Assembly: GCA_021828345.1 (NCBI GenBank)
Contig: JAJZJI010000057.1
Coordinates: 1 to 7,162, forward strand
Source: Microcaldota archaeon
Lineage (GTDB): Archaea; Micrarchaeota; Micrarchaeia; Micrarchaeales; Micrarchaeaceae
Direction of reading: 5' to 3'
DNA length: 7,162 nucleotides
Part shown: positions 1 through 5,272 of the stretch, in pieces
Position numbering within the stretch: position 1 is the stretch's first letter
Layout: the number at the start of each line of letters is the position of its first letter
Notes under the pieces: generated by a model
The model's input: only the letters and a program-made list of their open reading frames with translations
The model's database searches: none
What the model was told of the DNA's origin: nothing
Translations under genes and position numbers: made by a program

Positions 1-80
1 GTGCGTATACTTTCAAATTCAAAAGGTCGTAGTATTCTGCTCTGCCTCTTATCAGACTTTAAAATGATTGGCTGTGGCAT
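1..80 (-). CDS. SF3 helicase, first 26 codons (gene continues at 7162 across the circle junction)
   Basis: This is the 5' end of the helicase gene whose body lies at 5527-7162. Read on the minus strand from the ATG at 80, it gives MPQPIILKSDKRQSRILRPF and then EFESIR. Codon 27 (Thr) is split between bases 2-1 and 7162, and the frame runs into HSPKFYFKGMYNIVFDENA. An HSP motif followed by a DENA or DPNA segment is typical of the start of the D5/P4-type helicase domain, so the join makes a sensible protein. The ATG lies directly against the promoter repeat at 81-112, as in two other genes here, with the TATA box about 26 bases upstream. That implies a leaderless mRNA. The call depends on the molecule being circular. 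In a linear molecule this would be an orphan fragment. Confidence 0.82.
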   Translation of the reverse strand, partial: MPQPIILKSDKRQSRILRPFEFESIR

Positions 81-112
81 AATATACAATAAGGAAGGAA
101 GGTATATAAATT
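81..112 (-). promoter_or_regulatory. Helicase promoter, promoter repeat copy 1
   Basis: On the plus strand the block reads AATATACAATAAGGAAGGAA and then GGTATATAAATT. Read as a minus-strand promoter, a TATA element (103-110) is centred about 26 bases before the helicase ATG at 80. A pyrimidine run and GTATATT lie between them. This is the spacing of an archaeal leaderless promoter. The first 15 bases next to the ATG are identical to copies 2 and 3. The purine tract differs (AAGGAAGGAAGG against AAGAAAGAAAAG) and the TATA is two bases shorter. Confidence 0.75.
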
Positions 113-114
113 AT

Positions 115-126
115 ACTAAATTTAGT
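115..126. promoter_or_regulatory. Operator-like 12-base palindrome upstream of the helicase TATA box
   Basis: ACTAAATTTAGT is a perfect palindrome a few bases upstream of the helicase TATA element, roughly 35-46 bases before the start codon. A dimeric regulator bound here would touch the TBP/TFB site. The position is seen directly; the regulatory role is inferred. Copies 2 and 3 of the promoter repeat lack this palindrome, so it could distinguish helicase control from the other units. Confidence 0.35.
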
Positions 127-134
127 TTATATTA

Positions 135-148
135 GGCTTTTTTAAGCC
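135..148. other. Short GGCTT/AAGCC hairpin
   Basis: GGCTT and AAGCC flank a four-T loop. It lies between the operon's probable terminator and the helicase promoter. It may add to termination of the minus-strand operon or be a protein site. It is too short to assign. Confidence 0.3.
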
Positions 149-149
149 A

Positions 150-192
150 AAAATTAAAGAAAAATATACTTAAAGGACTTAGGAAGTATATT
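150..192 (-). terminator. Terminator of the long minus-strand operon
   Basis: AATATACTT (163-171) and AAGTATATT (184-192) form a perfect 9-base-pair stem with a 12-base loop. Its first arm, read on the minus strand, overlaps the stop codon of the last operon gene. On the minus strand the stem is followed by a T-rich run (TTTTCTTTAATTTTT). A stem followed by oligo-T, or oligo-T alone, is consistent with archaeal transcription termination. No gene lies in 81-190. Confidence 0.55.
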
Positions 193-316
193 AACGAATT
201 AGCTTTGTTAATATGCCAACAATCTCTTTGATATACATAATTGAAATATACATTAATACAACAATAAAGAAAACTATAGCTAATACAAACTCAGCAATAG
301 GTGATGTGAATATCAT
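191..316 (-). CDS. 41-residue single-pass membrane protein, last gene of the operon
   Basis: This short frame encodes MIFTSPIAEFVLAIVFFIVV followed by LMYISIMYIKEIVGILTKLIR. A hydrophobic stretch at about residues 9-28 should span the membrane and is followed by a lysine/arginine-containing tail, so the C-terminus is probably cytoplasmic. Its ATG overlaps the TGA of the 83-residue gene as ATGA, the usual sign of translational coupling, and AAAGGTT lies about seven bases upstream as a ribosome binding site. The TAA sits at the edge of the operon terminator. I do not recognise the family. Its size and position beside an ATPase and other membrane proteins would suit a small virion or vesicle membrane protein, but that is inference. 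Confidence 0.68.
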   Translation of the reverse strand: MIFTSPIAEFVLAIVFFIVVLMYISIMYIKEIVGILTKLIR

Positions 317-564
317 CGTATAACCTTTCTAATTAATGGAAACGCAATTAATAACATATCAAGTATCAAATCCAATATGAATATACTTATTGTTAAAAAT
401 AGTAATATACCTATTACAGAGCCAATACTTACCATAGAATACAATGTAATGATAGCGCTTAGAATAGTAAAGTACTTCATTATCAGTTTATCGTTATCTG
501 ACTTTGAGAAACCATACATTATCGCAAAGATAATTGTAAACATTGCAAGTATGGTACTTATCAC
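313..564 (-). CDS. 83-residue membrane protein, probably three transmembrane segments
   Basis: The product is very hydrophobic. Segments at about residues 2-19, 28-45 and 48-68 could span the membrane, with charged turns (SKSDNDK at 20-26) and a basic C-terminus (IRKVIR). The GTG start directly follows the TGA of the upstream gene, and GTGAT about nine bases upstream matches the archaeal anti-Shine-Dalgarno sequence. An internal ATG at codon 8 is an alternative that would shorten the first membrane segment. The stop overlaps the next start (ATGA). No family is recognised. Location in the operon suggests work together with the 147- and 41-residue membrane proteins. Confidence 0.72.
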   Translation of the reverse strand: MISTILAMFTIIFAIMYGFSKSDNDKLIMKYFTILSAIITLYSMVSIGSVIGILLFLTISIFILDLILDMLLIAFPLIRKVIR

Positions 565-1008
565 TCAATCACTTTGGTTAATCGATAGATTCTGATATAT
601 TGTATATATCTTACCTCCAGTATTTATTAATTTGTAATAATAATTGGCAGGCACATAGAACATGCTCTCACACGTAGCAATTCCTGTACAATTTGATACA
701 TCTATTAATGAGTTTGAATTATTGCCAATATAAAAGTTGTATTTAGATGAGTTATATATGTATATGTATGTTGATGTAAAATTACTCTTATAAATAACAT
801 TTGATATTGGGAGCGTATTGGAAGTAATAGTATTTGAAGTTAAAGGAAGTGCAACTGATCCAGTCATTAGAATGTATGCAGCAACGATGATTAATATACT
901 CATGATAAGATAACCAATATTATATTTATAATCTTTAAAGATTATAAAAAATGCTATAGCAATTAACAGAATTGATAACGAAGATATGATATTATACATT
1001 TCTCTCAT
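565..1008 (-). CDS. 147-residue membrane protein with a sequon-rich outer domain
   Basis: Two hydrophobic segments (about residues 7-24 and 33-54), separated by a short KDYKYN turn, are followed by a polar domain of about 90 residues rich in Asn, Ser, Thr and Tyr. That domain carries six N-x-S/T sequons at Asn 76, 86, 96, 106, 140 and 144 and two close cysteines (107 and 113) that could form a disulphide. The layout fits a membrane-anchored surface protein exposed outside the cell and possibly glycosylated, for example a small receptor-binding or spike-like protein. That role is inferred; I recognise no family. The start overlaps the end of the ATPase gene by 17 bases. A second ATG three codons in, preceded by GAGAG, is an equally possible start. 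Confidence 0.75.
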   Translation of the reverse strand: MREMYNIISSLSILLIAIAFFIIFKDYKYNIGYLIMSILIIVAAYILMTGSVALPLTSNTITSNTLPISNVIYKSNFTSTYIYIYNSSKYNFYIGNNSNSLIDVSNCTGIATCESMFYVPANYYYKLINTGGKIYTIYQNLSINQSD

Positions 1009-2422
1009 CTGATTTCTCTTTTTCGTATGTTTGGCTGCCCTGTGTTATGGTCTTTACATGCTTGATATATGATTTAATTACTTCTGTTATATTTATAATA
1101 CCTAGCTCGGGGCTGCTTGGATCATTTGCCTCGAATATTCCTCTAAGCGATACCGATCCGATATTTTTAGCAATATACAACGCAAGACGACGCGGCAATA
1201 TTGTCTTGAAATGTTTTACATTGTATTTCTGAATCTCCTCTGATGTAATGCGGATCTGGTTGTCGTCTATTGTATTTAAGAACTCTATGTATTGTGCTTC
1301 GACTACTTTGCGCTTGCTTAATACCTTGCCTGCTGTTTCCTTCCTGTTATCTACTTGTTTTTCCCAGTCTGCTGGCAAAGGGAAAATAGGAATATCATAA
1401 ATTTTTAATATATCATTTTCTAATAACTCCGTCGCCTGCTGAGATGATAATATAACATCATTCTTAGATATATTTCCTGCGAGGCCTCTATTTGTTGGGT
1501 TGCGGTTGAAGCCTCGGGCTATCGCCTTGCCACGTTCCTCAATAGATACAACCGCTGTCGCTCTGCGGTGTCTAATTGTCTTATCTAGTCCGTCGACTGT
1601 GTTCCACTCTAAAATTAAAGTGAGGCCATGAAATCGTATACGTTCGACAGTATTTACCAGGTCCTGCTGATCATCATCAAGGAATTTTTTATTAGAAAAT
1701 TGATTGCCTGCCTCGATAAAATCCAATATATTATAATGAGGGGATTTATCGATGAGTTCATTGCAGAACTCGCGAGTTTCAGTTACAATAATATTCTTAT
1801 CAAATCCAAAAGGAACAGTAATATTATAGAATGCACGATAGACATCTATCATCGTTGTGAGCAATGCTTGTCCAAACGTTGTCTTGCCTGTGCCTGGCAT
1901 TGCTTCTACCATTATAATATTATCCCATTTTTTAACTGCTCTTGCGCAACAGGCGACAGCAAAAGTTAACATTTCTGGCGATATAGTAATGCCAAAAGAA
2001 TTGACAAGGTATTTAGGAACATCAAACGAAGAAAATAATCGCTCTGTGTCTGTTTGGGTAACTGATGTATGAAGGCCTAGCTTTGATTCATGCTGTGCTG
2101 ATGAGTACTCCTTTAAATATTTGAGTGCCATTTCATTAAAGACTTCGCTAACATCTTGAGTGGCACTCATCTTTTGGATCTGTATCATCGCAGAGATTAT
2201 CTCATTTAATCTCTGGTTTCTATATTTAGAAAAAAGCATATGTACCTCGTCGTTTAACATGTTACGACAATGAGATAAAACCTTCTCTCTATTATTATAT
2301 ATAGAAAAATTAAAATTGGCAATCATATCCTTTAAAAACATTTTGTCGTCTACAATAATCTCAGCTTCCTTCATGAAGTGAGAGAACGATGCTTTTTTAC
2401 CTGCGCTTGCTTCAGCTGCCAT
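992..2422 (-). CDS. P-loop ATPase, possibly FtsK/HerA/Zot-like
   Basis: This 476-residue soluble protein has a helical N-terminal region (1-160) and then a P-loop NTPase core. The Walker A motif is AMPGTGKTT (174-182). A likely Walker B is NILDFIEAG (231-239), with D234/E237 acidic. LTLILEWNTVDGLDKTIRHR (267-286) places a polar Asn after a hydrophobic strand and is followed by arginines, as a sensor and arginine finger would be. The C-terminal 130 residues are charged and helical with no membrane segment. The spacing recalls FtsK/HerA/Zot-type motors that move DNA or assemble virions, but I did not recognise a specific subfamily, and an AAA+ ATPase remains possible. Its TAATG overlap with the upstream membrane-protein gene, and membrane-protein genes on both sides, suggest it powers transfer, packaging or assembly at the membrane. 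Confidence 0.85.
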   Translation of the reverse strand: MAAEASAGKKASFSHFMKEAEIIVDDKMFLKDMIANFNFSIYNNREKVLSHCRNMLNDEVHMLFSKYRNQRLNEIISAMIQIQKMSATQDVSEVFNEMALKYLKEYSSAQHESKLGLHTSVTQTDTERLFSSFDVPKYLVNSFGITISPEMLTFAVACCARAVKKWDNIIMVEAMPGTGKTTFGQALLTTMIDVYRAFYNITVPFGFDKNIIVTETREFCNELIDKSPHYNILDFIEAGNQFSNKKFLDDDQQDLVNTVERIRFHGLTLILEWNTVDGLDKTIRHRRATAVVSIEERGKAIARGFNRNPTNRGLAGNISKNDVILSSQQATELLENDILKIYDIPIFPLPADWEKQVDNRKETAGKVLSKRKVVEAQYIEFLNTIDDNQIRITSEEIQKYNVKHFKTILPRRLALYIAKNIGSVSLRGIFEANDPSSPELGIINITEVIKSYIKHVKTITQGSQTYEKEKSDERNV

Positions 2423-3378
2423 TATGGTTTACCCAGAGTTTTTGTTATAGAATCTATTGCAGATATTGCTGTGTTGTTTATTGAGGTTATGGCTGCTCCG
2501 GCTGTATTATATATACTACTTGCAGCTTGAGCAGATCCGGTGTACATTACTGCTGAGGATATACCTGCTGCCAGCATTAAAATAACCATTGGGATTAACC
2601 ATGGGTATTTGCCAAATAGCGACATTACACTATTTTGTTTTGTCGCGATCTTAGAGTTAAACGAAGAGATTGCATCCTTTGCATTTGATAACATTATGTT
2701 AACATCTTCAGTTGGCACAACTCCCAAGTTATACGCAATGAACTCTGCTGTTACTAAATCATTCATATATATTTTTTTAGATTCTTTTGGCTTTGTTAAT
2801 ATTTTCAGTTTTGAAATTTTATCTATGTCAAAAATCTCAAGCGGCTCTTTTAGGCCTTCGCCAGTTAAATAAACACCGCGGGCTGTTATCTGTGAAATTT
2901 TATAAGACTTGTTATCAAGCTCAACTCCCATGCCTTCCTGCAATGACATTTTTTCATAAATATTATAATGGTCTACAACACTTAGAATAATATTACTCAT
3001 CTCTTGGGAATATTCCTGTGCTGCTGCAAGTCCGATTACAGGCAAATGAATTGGTACTATATTGTCGTCGTAGTTATGGCCAGATACTCCCTGATACGCA
3101 TATATATTTTTTGTGTATGCGAATGATTGCAAATTGAATGGTGGTATTATTTTTGATTTTATCGGCGATAAAATATTACTATATAATTTAATGTGTTCGT
3201 CCTTTTGTGGATTATAAAGTGCCAGATATTTTTTTGGTGGCGTTGACATATTTCTAAAATCTTTAATTATAGTAAGTGTATAGCCGTTGCGCTTTCTCGA
3301 TAATCCGAGCATCATAAATCCAAACACTGCAGCTATCATCACTATTAATATTATATATATTATACTATCGCTATTCAT
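2422..3378 (-). CDS. 318-residue protein with N- and C-terminal membrane segments
   Basis: A first transmembrane helix at about residues 6-26 is followed by RKR, which should hold the central domain (about 30-255) in the cytoplasm. A second helix lies at about 260-281 (LIPMVILMLAAGIS). It is followed by an Ala/Ser/Thr/Asn-rich tail of about 37 residues that would be outside. The middle domain is mixed alpha/beta with no motif I recognise. The gene starts with an ATGA overlap onto the preceding gene, has a weak AAAGGT site upstream, and overlaps the ATPase start by one base (TAATG). Tight coupling to the ATPase makes it a candidate membrane anchor or partner for that motor, or a virion membrane protein. 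Both are inferences. Confidence 0.78.
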   Translation of the reverse strand: MNSDSIIYIILIVMIAAVFGFMMLGLSRKRNGYTLTIIKDFRNMSTPPKKYLALYNPQKDEHIKLYSNILSPIKSKIIPPFNLQSFAYTKNIYAYQGVSGHNYDDNIVPIHLPVIGLAAAQEYSQEMSNIILSVVDHYNIYEKMSLQEGMGVELDNKSYKISQITARGVYLTGEGLKEPLEIFDIDKISKLKILTKPKESKKIYMNDLVTAEFIAYNLGVVPTEDVNIMLSNAKDAISSFNSKIATKQNSVMSLFGKYPWLIPMVILMLAAGISSAVMYTGSAQAASSIYNTAGAAITSINNTAISAIDSITKTLGKP

Positions 3379-3911
3379 TTTATTACCTTTTGGTTATCCT
3401 CTCTATCGGTATGCGTTACTGATACTGTATACATCTGGCCTGCTGCTTTTCGTATTCCTGCATCCTTTAGGCCTGTCATGAAAATAAAAAATATATCAAA
3501 CAACCCAAGACCTTCAGCTTCTAAATCTGATAAGCTACTTACCTCATAGGTTTGGGGGCTTGCCATAATCGGAACGATTGCCTGTCTTGCACTGTCGCCT
3601 GCAATGCGCGCAATATCATCTCTTGTCAGATCTGCAAATGAATTATGCTGGTTTAAAATATTTCTAATTGAATGCACAATTTTTCTGGCCGCATCCTCGC
3701 TACATATTCTTTTAGAGTTAGGATCACGTTTACTAATTTGAACAAGATTAGGGATGCGCGTGCCGTCAGCCAACACTGTTGGCGGCAGCTCTTCTAATTT
3801 AGATATGCTGCCGGTTAAATCATCATAGACTTTTGCCAAATGAATATTAAAGTCCATAGCAATCTGGTATGGGGATTGCTGCTGTTGTTGTTGGTTTTCA
3901 CTTATCGCCAT
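3375..3911 (-). CDS. 178-residue hypothetical protein with an N-terminal polyglutamine tract
   Basis: The product begins MAISEN followed by six glutamines, then a mostly soluble, charged, helical body. It has one hydrophobic patch (LFDIFFIFMTGL, about 137-148) that is short for a membrane span and could be an amphipathic or buried helix. I chose the ATG at 3911 because AAGGTGG, a strong archaeal ribosome binding site, lies seven bases upstream. A TTG at 3932 would add seven residues but would place that site inside the gene. It overlaps the preceding gene by 14 bases and the next by ATGA. The family is not recognised. Position between a putative DNA-binding protein and the membrane module does not settle its role; a structural protein is possible. 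Confidence 0.72.
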   Translation of the reverse strand: MAISENQQQQQQSPYQIAMDFNIHLAKVYDDLTGSISKLEELPPTVLADGTRIPNLVQISKRDPNSKRICSEDAARKIVHSIRNILNQHNSFADLTRDDIARIAGDSARQAIVPIMASPQTYEVSSLSDLEAEGLGLFDIFFIFMTGLKDAGIRKAAGQMYTVSVTHTDREDNQKVIK

Positions 3912-4377
3912 TTTTTTCCACCTTCTTCTCAAGCAGCTGTGGCACGTAGTAGCGTGCTATTAGCTTATCAAAATTATCATTAACAAATTCGTAATGTATT
4001 CCAGGATATAGATTAACTATCTCTTGTAGCTCCCTAAACAGTTTATCCTGCCTTTCTTTAAAATACGTTAAACTGAAGCTTTGCATTCGTGATTTTGATT
4101 TGTAATAGGTATTTTTAGTTAAACCGTTTACATTGAGAATTTCGGCAGGGTCTAGCAAATCGTCGCCATATTCTTTTGCAATCTCATTGATATACCTAAT
4201 TAATATTAATTTTATTTTTTCTTTGATCCACATAGCTGACATTTTTTTCTCAAAAATGTATTTTCGATAACGATATGCTAAGGGTCCTGGTAAATTTATA
4301 AAAAATGCAGCTGCCAAATTGCGTTCACTTGGCGAAATATGAAGTCTTATCATTCTTCTCTGTCCGCGAATATACAT
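3898..4377 (-). CDS. 159-residue basic protein, possible DNA-binding protein, first gene of the operon
   Basis: The frame is open further upstream to 4437, but that extension reads through the promoter repeat. The ATG at 4377 directly abuts repeat copy 2, matching the other two repeat-driven genes, and gives MYIRGQRRMIRLHISPSERN. The protein is strongly basic and helical. Residues 76-98 (DPAEILNVNG followed by LTKNTYYKSKSRM) look like a helix-turn-helix with a polar recognition helix, but this is a weak match by eye. It could be an operon regulator, a replication initiator or a DNA-organising protein. Leading the operon under the shared promoter favours a regulator. No recognised family and no membrane segment. 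Confidence 0.7.
   Translation of the reverse strand: MYIRGQRRMIRLHISPSERNLAAAFFINLPGPLAYRYRKYIFEKKMSAMWIKEKIKLILIRYINEIAKEYGDDLLDPAEILNVNGLTKNTYYKSKSRMQSFSLTYFKERQDKLFRELQEIVNLYPGIHYEFVNDNFDKLIARYYVPQLLEKKVEKNGDK
3918..3924 (-). promoter_or_regulatory. Ribosome binding site deciding the start of the 178-residue gene
   Basis: AAGGTGG on the minus strand lies seven bases before the ATG at 3911. It matches the GGTG core of the archaeal Shine-Dalgarno sequence and supports that ATG over the upstream TTG. It sits inside the coding end of the preceding gene, as expected in an overlapping operon. Confidence 0.6.
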
Positions 4378-4413
4378 AATATACAATAAGAAAGAAAAGT
4401 ATATATAATTATC
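4378..4413 (-). promoter_or_regulatory. Operon promoter, promoter repeat copy 2
   Basis: The plus strand reads AATATACAATAAG, AAAGAAAAG, then TATATATAATTATC. It is identical to copy 3 over this span. Read on the minus strand, the TATA element (4400-4408) is centred 27 bases before the ATG at 4377, giving a leaderless start for the seven-gene operon. The element fills the gap between the 71-residue gene's stop (4421) and the operon. Confidence 0.78.
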
Positions 4414-4420
4414 TAATAGG

Positions 4421-4636
4421 TTAAACGATCTCTGCACTCATTACTAACTCTAGATCATCATCTTCTTTATTATCTGCAATTCTTTTCATTGCGATTTCAA
4501 TAATTTTATCGGCGATTTTTGCATTATATGTTAACGCTAAATCTCTTCGAACTATTGCTTTTATATAACGTATTTTCAAATGAAAATGTTTAATTGCATT
4601 TGCTTCTTTTATCATTTGTTCCTCTGAAATTTCCAT
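4421..4636 (-). CDS. 71-residue charged helical protein, possible regulator
   Basis: The product starts MEISEEQMIKEANAIKHFHL and is predicted by eye to be nearly all helical, with a basic middle (KIRYIKAIVRRD) and an acidic C-terminal part (DNKEDDDLELV). The ATG at 4636 is chosen because it abuts promoter repeat copy 3. An in-frame TTG three codons upstream lies within the repeat and is unlikely. It forms its own transcription unit, since copy 2 of the promoter follows its stop. It is divergent from the plus-strand pair. A small stand-alone charged protein next to shared promoters would suit a transcription or copy-number regulator, but I recognise no ribbon-helix-helix or winged-helix signature, so this is inference. 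Confidence 0.7.
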   Translation of the reverse strand: MEISEEQMIKEANAIKHFHLKIRYIKAIVRRDLALTYNAKIADKIIEIAMKRIADNKEDDDLELVMSAEIV

Positions 4637-4672
4637 AATATACAATAAGAAAGAAAAGTATATATAATTATC
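4637..4672. promoter_or_regulatory. Divergent promoter, promoter repeat copy 3
   Basis: One palindromic TATATATAA (4659-4667) can serve both directions. To the left it is centred 27 bases from the ATG at 4636. To the right it is 31 bases from the ATG at 4694, with the purine run GAAAAG directly before it on the plus strand as a good TFB recognition element. The repeat matches copy 2 base for base over its length. The two start codons lie in an 11-base inverted repeat (4631-4641 and 4689-4699). Confidence 0.72.
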
Positions 4673-4693
4673 TTGTACTTTTAAATTGATATT

Positions 4694-5011
4694 ATGGAAG
4701 GCAAGATTATTGAGTGGAAGCCAAGCAGTGCAAAAGAAGCATTAACACTATGTCAAGAGGTTTGGGATGCGCTCGCAGATTGCCCCGATAGAAATGTTTT
4801 TATATATGACAACAAAACAGGAATGATGCAGGTCAATCCTGTTTTAAAAATAAATCAACCACTAATAAAAGTAATGTGGGCTATTCAATGTTTATCGTTA
4901 TCTGGCGATATAATACCAGCTAAAAACTCAGAAGTAATTTTAAGAAATATGGACTTTCAAATTATTTGTAATACCAATAAACAACAAAGAGAAAAAGAAG
5001 AGGATGAGTAG
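4694..5011 (+). CDS. 105-residue hypothetical protein
   Basis: An acidic soluble protein starting MEGKIIEWKPSSAKEALTLC, with a mixed alpha/beta look, four cysteines (20, 30, 66, 92) not arranged as an obvious zinc site, and a highly charged tail (QQREKEEDE). The ATG lies about 31 bases from the shared TATA element, so the leader would be only a few bases. The stop TAG directly abuts the next ATG, so the two form an operon. I do not recognise it. Being divergent from a putative regulator and converging on the helicase suggests a replication-control or accessory role, which is a guess from context. Confidence 0.7.
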   Translation: MEGKIIEWKPSSAKEALTLCQEVWDALADCPDRNVFIYDNKTGMMQVNPVLKINQPLIKVMWAIQCLSLSGDIIPAKNSEVILRNMDFQIICNTNKQQREKEEDE

Positions 5012-5254
5012 ATGCTAAACCCAACTCTATCCTGTGTTATATGTACATTTAAAGTTAATCCTAAATATTTAACAGTTAACAATTCCTTAAATTATAATGT
5101 TTTGGATTTATGCCCTCTACATCAACAGATCTATTTACTTTTGGGCGAAAAAAGATTTAATAAAAAATATTCGTTTAAAAAAATAAATAAGGTTTATAAG
5201 GTTGAAGCGACAAATAGATATGTTAGACGCAGAAGATATTATAATTTTTTATGA
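5012..5254 (+). CDS. 80-residue probable zinc-binding protein with a basic tail
   Basis: Residues C8-V-I-C11 and C34-P-L-H37 form a C-x2-C-x22-C-x2-H pattern suited to one zinc ion in a zinc-finger or zinc-ribbon fold. The C-terminal half is very basic (RFNKKYSFKKINKVYK, then VRRRRYYNFL), as in nucleic-acid-binding proteins. The start directly follows the upstream TAG, with GAGGATGA just before as a ribosome binding site. The stop codon lies inside the perfect hairpin at 5246-5272. Likely a DNA- or RNA-binding accessory protein; the exact family is not recognised. Confidence 0.72.
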   Translation: MLNPTLSCVICTFKVNPKYLTVNNSLNYNVLDLCPLHQQIYLLLGEKRFNKKYSFKKINKVYKVEATNRYVRRRRYYNFL

Positions 5255-5272
5255 TGATAGACATCATAAAAA
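5246..5272. terminator. Bidirectional terminator hairpin between convergent units
   Basis: TTTTTATGATG and CATCATAAAAA form a perfect 11-base-pair stem with a five-base loop. Oligo-T runs follow the stem in one direction and precede it in the other, so it can work for both strands. It contains the TGA stop of the plus-strand 80-residue gene (5252-5254) and the TGA of the minus-strand methyltransferase remnant (5264-5266). Confidence 0.65.

Noticed and set aside
377..595. A 72-codon plus-strand open frame with hydrophobic content
   Set aside because: Antisense to the 83-residue membrane protein. Its hydrophobicity mirrors AT-rich codons of the other strand.
1628..1969. A 113-codon plus-strand open frame
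   Set aside because: It is antisense to the Walker A and Walker B region of the ATPase, which is clearly the real gene. It has no start signals.
3860..3900. Polyglutamine tract as a sign of a misread frame or repeat expansion element
   Set aside because: Six Gln codons mix CAA and CAG within a frame that has a strong ribosome binding site and continues for 178 residues. It is an ordinary low-complexity N-terminus.
4378..4437. Extension of the 159-residue protein upstream to 4437
   Set aside because: The added 20 codons translate the promoter repeat itself (including its TATA box) and run into the end of the preceding gene. The ATG at 4377 matches the pattern of the other repeat-driven genes.
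78..4672. The three similar 35-base blocks as a CRISPR array or transposon ends
   Set aside because: The blocks are far apart with no regular spacers, no cas genes and no target duplications, and each abuts an ATG with correct TATA spacing. They are promoters.
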